A DNA stretch of 14,515 bases from Bacillota bacterium (GTDB lineage Bacteria; Bacillota; Clostridia; Oscillospirales; Butyricicoccaceae): the NCBI GenBank assembly GCA_030705725.1, contig JAUZPW010000014.1, forward strand, positions 1 through 14,515. The letters are read 5' to 3'. The notes beneath the pieces are model-generated. The model saw nothing but the letters and a program-made list of their open reading frames with translations. It was not told the DNA's origin and made no database searches. The translations under genes were made by a program, and so were the position numbers. Below are positions 6,092 through 13,195 of the stretch, in pieces. Numbering within the stretch: position 1 is the stretch's first letter; every line of letters starts with the position of its first letter.

Positions 6092-6730
6092 ATGGAGACC
6101 TTCTTTGAACATATAAAAAAGTGCGGAATAGTGCCCGCAGTTTTAGTGGAAAATTCAGAAGACGCAGTGCCTCTCGCCGAAGCCTTATTAAGCGGGGGCA
6201 TTAATATTATGGAATTCACCTTGAGAACGGAAGCCGCCTTAAAGGCTATAGAAGCCGTTAGAAAATATTGCTCCGGGATGACGATCGGAGCCGGGACCGT
6301 TTTAAGGCCCGACCAGGTCGACATGGCTTTTGAAAGCGGAGCACAGTTTCTTATATCGCCGGGCTGCAGGGAGAAGGTAATTCTTGCTGCTAAAGATAAA
6401 AAGTTACATATTATACCGGGCGTAGCAACTCCGACGGAAATTGAAACCGGAATAGAACTCGGAATTGACGTATTCAATTTCTTCCCCGCAAACGTACTCG
6501 GCGGAGTTAAAGCGATCAAAGCCTTCGGAGGGCCTTATTCTTCCGTGCAGTTTATACCATCCGGCAGTGTCACCACGGAAAACATGTGCGAATATCTTTG
6601 CTGCAAGCAGGTGATGGCAGTCAGCGGAAGCTGGATAACGCCGCCGGAAATTATAAGGAATCATCATTTCAAGGATATAACAGCCTTGGCAAAACAGGCG
6701 GTTCAGTTCGTTAAATCGGTAAGAAATTAA
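6092..6730 (+). CDS. KDPG/KHG aldolase-family protein lacking the Schiff-base lysine
   Basis: A 212-residue class I aldolase-fold protein clearly related to Eda (2-keto-3-deoxy-6-phosphogluconate aldolase). Conserved: EFTLRT (residues 41-46, with Glu41 matching the general-acid/base Glu45 and Arg45 matching Arg49 of E. coli), GAGTVL (66-71), AQFLISPG, IIPGVATPTE, GGVKAIKAFGGP and SGSW (178-181). The segment that should read FKFFPAE reads FNFFPAN: the catalytic lysine (E. coli Lys133) is Asn129, codon AAT at 6476-6478, and the phosphate-loop TGG is SGS. Without that lysine the normal aldol mechanism should fail, so it may be a non-catalytic, isomerase-like or ligand-binding descendant. Most annotation pipelines would call it eda. 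It has a good SD (AAGGA, 6079-6083). No KDG kinase or Entner-Doudoroff gene is nearby. It is first in the transporter operon, 28 bases before the ATPase. Confidence 0.85.
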   Translation: METFFEHIKKCGIVPAVLVENSEDAVPLAEALLSGGINIMEFTLRTEAALKAIEAVRKYCSGMTIGAGTVLRPDQVDMAFESGAQFLISPGCREKVILAAKDKKLHIIPGVATPTEIETGIELGIDVFNFFPANVLGGVKAIKAFGGPYSSVQFIPSGSVTTENMCEYLCCKQVMAVSGSWITPPEIIRNHHFKDITALAKQAVQFVKSVRN

Positions 6731-6758
6731 AATTTTTATTGAATCGGAGTAGTATTTC

Positions 6759-8345
6759 ATGGACGTTAACGCTAAAAACCAAAGTGCCGGAAAGTGTGAG
6801 TATGCTCTCGAAGCAATCGGCATAACCAAACGCTACGGTAATGACGTTCTCGCTAACGACAACGTTGATTTTCACTTGAGAAAGGGCGAGGTTCACGCAT
6901 TGCTGGGTGAGAACGGCGCGGGTAAAAGTACCCTCGTAAAGACACTTTACGGGCTTGTGAGCCCGGATTCGGGAAAAATACTGGTCAAGGGCAGGGAAGT
7001 CGAGCTTAAAAACTCCGCGGTTGCCATTGAGAACGGTATCGGCATGGTTCATCAGGAGCTTATGCTTATTCCTTATATGAGCGTTGCTGAAAACGTCACG
7101 CTTGGCAGAGAAATTACCAAGACAGGCGGCAGGCTGGATATAAAAAAGGCTGAGGCTGAGATAAGGGAAATTTCAAATTCTTACGGTTTTAATATCGATC
7201 CCTCCGTTCCGGTTTATAAACTGCCTATCGGCGTGCAGCAGCGAGTGGAAATTATAAAGCTTCTCTACAGGCATGCCGATGTTTTAATACTTGACGAACC
7301 GACGGCGCTGCTTACGCCGCAGGAATCAGATTTATTGTTTAAGGTTATTGAAAACCTTAAAAAACAGGGGAATTCAATAGTTTTTATTACTCATAAGCTT
7401 AAGGAAGTTTATCAGATCGCCGACAGAATGACCGTAATGCGCGGCGGCAAAATGATAACCACGACGACGCCAGCCGAAACCGATCAGGCAAAGCTCGCGG
7501 AGCTGATGGTCGGCAAAAGCGTCGAACATATGGAAAAGAAAAAACGCAAAATCGGCTCCAAAGTCATTCTTGACGTTAAAAATGTTTCGATTAAAGGAAA
7601 AGAAAACAGAAAAGCGCTAGAGGACGTTTCGTTTGAAATAAAAGAAGGGGAAATACTCGGCGTCGCGGGTATTGAAGGCAACGGGCAGACGCAGCTCGCC
7701 CAGGCGATAATCGGGCTTACGCACGTCAATCAGGGAGAAATCCGGTTAAACGGCGAGCAGATAGAAAACAAAAAAACACGTCACATACGCGACAAGAAGG
7801 TCGGCAGTATTCCGGATGACCGGCAGCGGCTCGGTCTCATCCTTCCGTTCAAGATACATGAGAATCTGGCGCTTAACAGCTTCGATAAGGCTCCTTACGC
7901 AAAGGGGCATTTTTGGCAGCGCTGGGACGTAATTAAAGAAAACGCTGAAAAGCTTGTTAAAGATTTTGATATCAGAACCACGAGCGTAAACAAACAGGCG
8001 GGAATGCTTTCCGGAGGCAACCAGCAAAAGGTTGTCGTCGGAAGGGAACTGTCAACCCCGCTTAATCTTCTGATTGCGTCGCAGCCGACCCGAGGCGTTG
8101 ATTTCGCGTCAGCCGGCAGCATTCAGACGAAAATTGTTGAGGCGGCTGAATCGGGAACAGCGGTGCTTTTGATTTCAAGCGATCTTGACGAGCTTATGGC
8201 GGTTTCTGACCGTATTATGGTCCTTTTAAGGGGAAGGAACGTTGGTACGGTCGAAGGATCGGAGGCGACAAAGGAACAGCTTGGGCAGATGATGCTCGGC
8301 GTCTCCGAGGATTCAGGTTATCAGCCGGCTACGCTGGTAAAATAA
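6759..8345 (+). CDS. ABC transporter ATPase with two nucleotide-binding domains, BMP/nucleoside-type (NupO/YufO-like)
   Basis: A 528-residue tandem ABC ATPase that would power a BMP-type importer at the inner face of the membrane. Domain 1: Walker A GENGAGKST (50-58), Q-loop in MVHQE, signature LPIGVQQR (155-162), Walker B VLILDEPTALL (175-185), switch His212. Domain 2 is degenerate as usual in this family: the Walker A position reads GIEGNGQT (304-311) with Gln for Lys, while signature LSGGNQQK (417-424) is kept and the Walker B region reads LLIASQPTRGVD without the catalytic Glu. The ASQPTRG form is characteristic of BMP-family and related carbohydrate importers. SD GGAG (6746-6749) lies 9 bases before ATG. 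The binding protein and permeases follow directly. Confidence 0.92.
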   Translation: MDVNAKNQSAGKCEYALEAIGITKRYGNDVLANDNVDFHLRKGEVHALLGENGAGKSTLVKTLYGLVSPDSGKILVKGREVELKNSAVAIENGIGMVHQELMLIPYMSVAENVTLGREITKTGGRLDIKKAEAEIREISNSYGFNIDPSVPVYKLPIGVQQRVEIIKLLYRHADVLILDEPTALLTPQESDLLFKVIENLKKQGNSIVFITHKLKEVYQIADRMTVMRGGKMITTTTPAETDQAKLAELMVGKSVEHMEKKKRKIGSKVILDVKNVSIKGKENRKALEDVSFEIKEGEILGVAGIEGNGQTQLAQAIIGLTHVNQGEIRLNGEQIENKKTRHIRDKKVGSIPDDRQRLGLILPFKIHENLALNSFDKAPYAKGHFWQRWDVIKENAEKLVKDFDIRTTSVNKQAGMLSGGNQQKVVVGRELSTPLNLLIASQPTRGVDFASAGSIQTKIVEAAESGTAVLLISSDLDELMAVSDRIMVLLRGRNVGTVEGSEATKEQLGQMMLGVSEDSGYQPATLVK

Positions 8346-8366
8346 ACCAAAAAAGGGAGAAAGAAA

Positions 8367-9437
8367 ATGAAAAAAATGAAAAAACTGTTAGCCATCTGCA
8401 TGATCATGACGCTGGCGTTTCAGCTGTTCGCGTGTTCATCGCAAAAATCGGCGGGTTCCGCATCGGCATCCAAAACGGCTTCTTCAACGGCATCTTCAAC
8501 GGCTTCATCAAGCTCTGCAAAAGCGGGCAAAATCGCAGTTGTTTTCGCAACCGGCGGCCTTGGCGACAAAACATATAACGATTCGCTTTATTACGGAGTA
8601 AAAGCAATCTGCGAAAAACAGAATCTTCAGTTTGACTATTCGGAGCCGATGGATGCGGCCGAGTATGAGCCTCTTCTCCGCGGCTACGCCGAAAAGGGCG
8701 ATTACGACCTGATTATTTCTCTTGGCTACAGCCAGGGATCAAGCGTGGACAAGGTTGCGCCTAACTTCCCGAACCAGAAATTTATGCTGATTGACGCAGA
8801 AATCAATCAACCTAACGTTGCCTGCTACTCCTGGCGTGAAAACGAGCTCAGCTATCTTATCGGCGTTATGTGCGCAAAGATGACAAAATCAAAGGTTATC
8901 GGCTTTATCGCGGCGTTTGATATTTTCAACTGCAACATGAACGCGGCCGGCCTTACCGCGGGCGCGCATTCCGTTGACCCCAGCATCAAGGTTATCGTTG
9001 ATTACATCGGCTCCTGGACCGACATCGCAGGATGCAAAGAAATGGCTCTTTCCATGCATGAGCAGGGCGCGGATATTGTTTACCACGCTGCAAGCACCGG
9101 CGGGCTTGGAATTCTTGAAGCCGGAAAAGAAAAAGGTTTCTATACAGTCGGATATGACGGAAACGTTAACGCCGACGCTCCGGAGACAAACTTCGCAAGT
9201 GCCATCCGTCTGTTCCCGGTTGCTGCCGAAGACGCTATCACAAAGGCTTTGGACGGAACATTTAAGGGCGGCAAGGTTTCACTCGGAGCAAAAGAAAAAG
9301 CTATAAAAGTTGACACAGAAGGATCCACCGTCAAAGTTTCCCAGGAAATCTGGGACGCGGTAAACAAGGCTGAGGAAGACATATCGAACGGAACCATTAA
9401 AGTGCCTCAGACGCTTGCCGAAGCGAATAAGAAGTAA
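8367..9437 (+). CDS. BMP-family (PnrA-like) substrate-binding lipoprotein
   Basis: A 356-residue extracellular solute-binding protein of the Bmp/PnrA/NupN family. A signal peptide with Lys-rich start and hydrophobic stretch ends in the lipobox L-F-A-C (Cys23), so it should be lipid-anchored outside the membrane. A Ser/Ala/Thr-rich linker (about 24-50) leads into the fold. Family features: IAVVFATGGLGDKTYNDS (GlyAsp-Lys variant of the DDKSFN motif), the hinge segment DLIISLGYSQG, YSWRENELSYLIGVM, GADIVYHAASTGGLGILEA and the ligand-strand YTVGYDGN. Known relatives bind nucleosides, but others with different ligands are suspected. Here the context suggests a sugar-amine or N-glycoside ligand, which is inference. 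SD GGGAG (8355-8359). It is 21 bases after the ATPase and separated from the permeases by a stable stem-loop. Confidence 0.92.
   Translation: MKKMKKLLAICMIMTLAFQLFACSSQKSAGSASASKTASSTASSTASSSSAKAGKIAVVFATGGLGDKTYNDSLYYGVKAICEKQNLQFDYSEPMDAAEYEPLLRGYAEKGDYDLIISLGYSQGSSVDKVAPNFPNQKFMLIDAEINQPNVACYSWRENELSYLIGVMCAKMTKSKVIGFIAAFDIFNCNMNAAGLTAGAHSVDPSIKVIVDYIGSWTDIAGCKEMALSMHEQGADIVYHAASTGGLGILEAGKEKGFYTVGYDGNVNADAPETNFASAIRLFPVAAEDAITKALDGTFKGGKVSLGAKEKAIKVDTEGSTVKVSQEIWDAVNKAEEDISNGTIKVPQTLAEANKK
8475..8510 (+). repeat. Three 12-base tandem repeats in the lipoprotein linker
   Basis: ACGGCTTCTTCA, ACGGCATCTTCA and ACGGCTTCATCA in register, encoding Thr-Ala-Ser-Ser three times. Such in-frame repeats can change the length of the surface tether by slippage without breaking the gene. 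Confidence 0.85.
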
Positions 9438-9453
9438 GAATAACGCGTGCTGA

Positions 9454-9492
9454 TTGTTTCGGGCATGTGCTTAGTATCCATGCCCGAAACAA
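9454..9492 (+). promoter_or_regulatory. 14-base stem-loop between binding-protein and permease genes
   Basis: TTGTTTCGGGCATG (9454-9467) pairs perfectly with 9479-9492 around an 11-base loop. It is followed by A-rich, not T-rich, sequence, so it is not a standard terminator. A stem here would protect the 3' end of the upstream messenger and let the binding protein be made in excess over the membrane parts, as known for other ABC operons such as malE-malF. Confidence 0.7.
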
Positions 9493-9513
9493 AAATTATT
9501 ATGGGGTGGAACG

Positions 9514-10596
9514 ATGTCAATTAAGCTGAAGTTCAAATACTCCCTATATTCACTCGTGCTGGCACTCGTAATCGGAGGCTTCGTCATAAGCGCTACGGGA
9601 GGCAATCCGCTTGATACATATATGACCGTTTTGGTCGGTTCCTTCGGGAGCGTCAAGGCAGTTATGAGTGTATTGGCGTATGCGACTCCGCTGATCCTTA
9701 CAGGTTTGGGCTGCGTCGTAGCTTTTCAGGGCGGCGTTTTTAACATAGGCGGTGAAGGACAGCTTTGCGTCGGCGGACTTGCCGCCGTTATTGCCGGCCT
9801 TTACGTTCAGCTGCCGTGGCCTTACGGGCTGATAATTTCTCTTATCGCCGGCTTTGTCGCCGGCGCGATTTGGGCGCTTATTCCCACACTTATGGTGGGA
9901 AAAAATCTCGCGTCGCTATTTGTCGGAACGGTTATGATGAACAGCATCGGTGTATCATTTTCTGAGTATTTGGTTAAATATTATTTTTTGAAACCTCAGG
10001 CAAGTACAACGGAAACGGCTAACGTTAACGCCGGAGCCATTTTGCCCAGGTTTAATCCCAACACACAGTTAAATTACGGAATTATTCTGGCTGTTATACT
10101 TGTGTTCGTCGTTGCATGGCTATTATACAAAACGCCGGCGGGTTTCTCTATCCGCGCGATAGGCGTTAATCCGGACGCGTCCATGCAGGCGGGTATCAAC
10201 GTATTCAACAGAACTGCTTTAACAATGATAATCAGCGGAGGAATCTGCGGACTTGCCGGAGCAGTTCAGTGCCTTGGAATTTACAACAGGTGGATTATGG
10301 GCTTCTCACCCGGATACGGATGGGACGGAATAACCGTAGCCACTCTGGCCGGCATAAATCCTTTCGGAGTTCTTTTGACGGGCTCCTTCTTCGGCATGCT
10401 TAGGTCGGCTTCGATAAGCATGAACCTGAGCGATAAGGTGCCGATTGACATGATCACGGCTTTACAGGGTCTGGTTGTGATTTTTGTCGCGTCGCCAACT
10501 CTTTGGACTACTTTCAGGAACCTGTTCGGTAACCTGCAGGCAAAAATAAAGCCGGCTGGGGTTACTGCTGTTCGGGGCAAAGGGGGAAAAGGTTAA
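9514..10596 (+). CDS. BMP-type ABC transporter permease 1 (NupP-like, BPD_transp_2)
   Basis: A 360-residue integral membrane protein with many hydrophobic segments (first about 10-27, last about 305-335), typical in length for NupP/YufP-type permeases. The family motif GGVFNIGGEGQL (73-84) is present, followed by the glycine-rich segments of the BPD_transp_2 fold and a positively charged C-terminal tail. It should form the transport channel with the following permease. SD GGGGTGG (9503-9509) is 4 bases before ATG, after the stem-loop. The stop overlaps the next start (TAATG), so the two permeases are translationally coupled. Confidence 0.92.
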   Translation: MSIKLKFKYSLYSLVLALVIGGFVISATGGNPLDTYMTVLVGSFGSVKAVMSVLAYATPLILTGLGCVVAFQGGVFNIGGEGQLCVGGLAAVIAGLYVQLPWPYGLIISLIAGFVAGAIWALIPTLMVGKNLASLFVGTVMMNSIGVSFSEYLVKYYFLKPQASTTETANVNAGAILPRFNPNTQLNYGIILAVILVFVVAWLLYKTPAGFSIRAIGVNPDASMQAGINVFNRTALTMIISGGICGLAGAVQCLGIYNRWIMGFSPGYGWDGITVATLAGINPFGVLLTGSFFGMLRSASISMNLSDKVPIDMITALQGLVVIFVASPTLWTTFRNLFGNLQAKIKPAGVTAVRGKGGKG

Positions 10597-11582
10597 TGAG
10601 CGTGTCTACCATTACCGATTTTCTCTGCTCTATGATACGTACGGCTACGCCGATCGCGCTGGGTACGCTTGCCTGCACTTTCAGCGAGCGCGCCGGGGTT
10701 ATTAATATCGGCATTGAAGGCATTATGATCATAAGCGCATTTACTGGCGCCGCCACTTCTTTTATCACAAAGAATCCGTGGCTCGGAGCCTTGGCCGGAA
10801 TGACCGTCGGAGTGCTGATGTCTGCACTGATCGTCATACTGTCGATCTATTGCAACGGAGATCAGGTCGTTGTCGGAATCGGACTGAACCTGTTGGGGCC
10901 TGGGTTTTCTTATCTTGTTATGACAAAACTCTGGAGAAACCGTGGAACTTCTCCGTGGGTTCCGGGCCTTAAGGGAATAGAAATACCGGTTATTAAAGAC
11001 ATACCGATTTTGGGACCGATTCTTAGCGGTCATAATCCATTTATCTATATATGCATTGGAATAGTCGTAGCAATGCATTACGTGCTTTACCATACGTCAT
11101 ATGGCCTTAGAATAAGGTCTGTCGGCGAAAACCCCAACGCCGTGGCTACCGTCGGACTTAACGTTTACAAACTGCGTTCCAGCGCGGTTCTTATCGGCGG
11201 GGCTCTGGCGGGTCTTGCGGGCGTTTCGCTTAGCCTTGGGTCCGTTAATGTGTTTACAAACGGAATGACTGCGAATAAAGGCTTTCTCGCATACGCGGCA
11301 AACAGGTTCGGTCAGTGGAGCCCGGCGGGTTCCTATCTTGCGAGCATATTGTTCGGAAGCATGGAAGCGCTCCGCATACGCATGCAGTCTTCGGGCATAC
11401 CGCCGCAGTTTTTGCAGATGCTGCCTTATATAACAACGCTGCTGGCTCTTACGATCACCGGCAAAAAGCTTCGTGCTCCGGCGGCCGACGGCGTGCCTTA
11501 TCCGCATCCCATTTCTGTTGCAAAGCCTAAAAAAATCAAAGAAAAGAAAAATAAAAAGGCTGATAAAAACGCAATCGATTAA
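10596..11582 (+). CDS. BMP-type ABC transporter permease 2 (NupQ-like, BPD_transp_2)
   Basis: A 328-residue membrane protein, the partner of permease 1. The motif SERAGVINIGIEGIM (30-44) is the counterpart of the FNIGGEGQ motif in permease 1; further family features are VGENPNAVATVGLNV and LAGLAGVSLSLG. Multiple hydrophobic segments lie between about residues 10 and 290. The C-terminus is an unusually lysine-rich cytoplasmic tail (about 305-328). Its ATG overlaps the stop of permease 1 by one base, with GGGGAAAAGG serving as SD inside the upstream gene. The VOC genes follow after 22 bases. Confidence 0.92.
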   Translation: MSVSTITDFLCSMIRTATPIALGTLACTFSERAGVINIGIEGIMIISAFTGAATSFITKNPWLGALAGMTVGVLMSALIVILSIYCNGDQVVVGIGLNLLGPGFSYLVMTKLWRNRGTSPWVPGLKGIEIPVIKDIPILGPILSGHNPFIYICIGIVVAMHYVLYHTSYGLRIRSVGENPNAVATVGLNVYKLRSSAVLIGGALAGLAGVSLSLGSVNVFTNGMTANKGFLAYAANRFGQWSPAGSYLASILFGSMEALRIRMQSSGIPPQFLQMLPYITTLLALTITGKKLRAPAADGVPYPHPISVAKPKKIKEKKNKKADKNAID

Positions 11583-11604
11583 TATCAAAAAAGGGTAATT
11601 AATT

Positions 11605-11988
11605 ATGAATTATTTTAAAGACGAATACAGAACGATTTTCTATGTCGAAGATTACGAAGCAAACGTCAATTTTTACGGCAACATTCTCGAGCTCGAGTCG
11701 AATTATTCCTGGAACGACGCACCGGATGACAGGGGTATAAAATATCTGGCGGCAGGCGGAGTGGTTGAGATAGTCAGACGTGAACCTCCTATGCCCCAGG
11801 GACTCGGCAGCATAATGATAGAGGCAAAGAACGTTAACGAATGCTACGAGGCAATCAGCAAGAAGCCGGGAGTTGTTTTCACGGAACATCTTGCAGACCG
11901 TCCGTACGGAGTTCGCGTATTCCGGCTGCTTGACCCGAACGGAAACGACGTTATCATATTCTCTTATTTAAAGGATCTGAAAAAATAA
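11605..11988 (+). CDS. VOC-fold (glyoxalase/bleomycin-resistance-like) protein, single module
   Basis: A 127-residue protein with the paired beta-alpha-beta-beta-beta halves of the VOC fold: YRTIFYVEDYEANVNFYGNI at the start and GVRVFRLLDPNGNDVIIFSY at the end. The glyoxalase I metal-ligand positions look altered. The start strand has YR where a His or Gln is often seen, and the last strand reads DVIIF where a Glu commonly follows the DPxGN turn. It is therefore unlikely to be a typical lactoylglutathione lyase; binding, isomerase or another role is open. It closely resembles the second half of the two-module protein at 12382 (both carry YSWN, DRG-KY, GSIMI-AK-V and FSY). SD AAGGG (11591-11595). 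It is in the transporter operon between permease and second ATPase. Confidence 0.85.
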   Translation: MNYFKDEYRTIFYVEDYEANVNFYGNILELESNYSWNDAPDDRGIKYLAAGGVVEIVRREPPMPQGLGSIMIEAKNVNECYEAISKKPGVVFTEHLADRPYGVRVFRLLDPNGNDVIIFSYLKDLKK

Positions 11989-11989
11989 A

Positions 11990-12385
11990 ATGCCCCAAAA
12001 AGTATTCAGGGTACAGATTTATACGCGTGAATATGAGAAGCTCAGAAACTATTATGAAAACATTCTTTCCCTGCCGCTTGTAACTTTGCGTGAAACCAGC
12101 GAAAGCGACAGAGTAAGAGTCTATGCCGCAGCTTCGGGGGAAATCGAGCTGATTCATGCCCCCGCCGAAATGGAGTTTCCGGAATCAAACGGCTGGACTG
12201 TCCAGATTGAGGTTGACGACGCAGACGCTTATTGCAAGGAAATACTCGAAAACGGCGGGACCGTAAAACGCGGACCCGCCGATCAGCCGTGGGGTCACAG
12301 GAACTTCAAGGTTCTCGACCCCAGCGGCCTTGAGCTTACATTTTATTCACTAATCGAGAAACCGAAGGGAAGTAATATAAAATGA
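11990..12385 (+). CDS. VOC-fold protein, single module, second in tandem
   Basis: A 131-residue VOC protein: FRVQIYTREYEKLRNYYENI at the start, then GWTVQIEVDDADAYCKEI, and DQPWGHRNFKVLDPSGLELTFYS at the end. Unlike its neighbour it keeps the PWGHR turn and a Glu in LELTF, so it is the most glyoxalase-like of the set, but the first-strand ligand still appears as Gln (VQIY) rather than His. Its start is one base after the stop of the first VOC gene; the only SD-like site (AAGGA, 11971-11975) is 14 bases away, so it probably depends on translational coupling. The substrate is unknown. Its stop overlaps the next start (ATGA). Confidence 0.85.
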   Translation: MPQKVFRVQIYTREYEKLRNYYENILSLPLVTLRETSESDRVRVYAAASGEIELIHAPAEMEFPESNGWTVQIEVDDADAYCKEILENGGTVKRGPADQPWGHRNFKVLDPSGLELTFYSLIEKPKGSNIK

Positions 12386-13158
12386 GCGATTATAAGGGCG
12401 AACTTGTATCGCTTCTTTACACAGATAATTTTGAATCGACCGTATCTTTTTATGAAGATATTCTGGGCCTCGAGAAAGCGGAGGTCTGGTCAAAAGGCGG
12501 CGAAAAAGCCACGAAGTTCAAAGTCGCCGGCGGCGGAAGAATTCAGGTTACATGCGGCGGGACTGAGCTCCCGAAAGGCCCCATATCCTTATGGCTGCAC
12601 GGCAAAGACATAAACGGTGTGTATGAGAGCATTAAAAAGGAAAAAGGCGTGAAGTTCCTCGAACCTATAGAGGACAAATATTATCACGCCCGCGCATTTC
12701 AGATGATCGATCCATCCGGAAACGGCGTGTCGGTGGTCGCGTATGAAAATGAAGTAAAGCCCTATACAAAAGACGCAAAAAAGGCAGATTACTTCGGAAC
12801 AGAATACAGATCAGTGTTTTTTGTGGACGATTTTGACGCGTGCTTTGAGTTTTACACGAAGGTGCTTGGCGTAGAGTGCGTTTATTCCTGGAATGAAAGC
12901 CCGGAAGACCGCGGATGCAAATATGACATCACGGGCGAAGGCGCATTCCTCGAGACACTGCACCGCAAGCCGCTGCTGCCGCAGGACGCGGGAAGCATAA
13001 TGATCCGCGCGAAGGACGTGGACGCGACTTACAAAAGGATTTCCGGCATAAAAGGCGCCAAGATAATCAGCGATATTGAAGATACGGAGAGAGGAACGAG
13101 GCAATTCAGCCTTAACGATCCCGACGGCAACGTTATCATAGTTTTCTCGTATATCTAG
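12382..13158 (+). CDS. Two-module VOC-fold protein
   Basis: A 258-residue protein made of two VOC modules, about 1-125 and 133-258. Module 1: VSLLYTDNFESTVSFYEDIL at the start and ARAFQMIDPSGNGVSVVAYE at the end. Module 2: YRSVFFVDDFDACFEFYTKV, YSWNESPEDRGCKY, GSIMIRAKDV and FSLNDPDGNVIIVFSYI. Module 2 is a clear relative of the single-module protein at 11605, so the group grew by duplication and fusion. The last strands again lack the usual Glu ligand (GVSVVAY, NVIIVFSY). It overlaps the previous gene by 4 bases; an SD (GAAGGGAAG, 12364-12372) sits inside that gene. Two-module VOC proteins can form the complete paired fold within one chain. The function is not assignable from sequence alone. 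Confidence 0.85.
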   Translation: MSDYKGELVSLLYTDNFESTVSFYEDILGLEKAEVWSKGGEKATKFKVAGGGRIQVTCGGTELPKGPISLWLHGKDINGVYESIKKEKGVKFLEPIEDKYYHARAFQMIDPSGNGVSVVAYENEVKPYTKDAKKADYFGTEYRSVFFVDDFDACFEFYTKVLGVECVYSWNESPEDRGCKYDITGEGAFLETLHRKPLLPQDAGSIMIRAKDVDATYKRISGIKGAKIISDIEDTERGTRQFSLNDPDGNVIIVFSYI

Positions 13159-13178
13159 GTTATTTAGTATTAAATAAC
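13159..13178 (+). repeat. AT-rich 8-base hairpin right after the third VOC gene
   Basis: GTTATTTA (13159-13166), loop GTAT, TAAATAAC (13171-13178), beginning at the base after the stop codon. No T run follows, so it is unlikely to terminate; it may mark an RNA-processing point before the second ATPase gene. Confidence 0.5.
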
Positions 13179-13195
13179 TTTCTGGGAGGGGCAAT

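Noticed and set aside
6092..6730. Naming this gene eda and inferring an Entner-Doudoroff step
   Set aside because: The catalytic lysine is replaced by Asn and no pathway partner is nearby, so family membership does not support the usual activity.
9454..9492. Reading the stem-loop as an intrinsic terminator
   Set aside because: It is followed by A-rich sequence rather than a T run, and the permease genes downstream clearly belong to the same operon.
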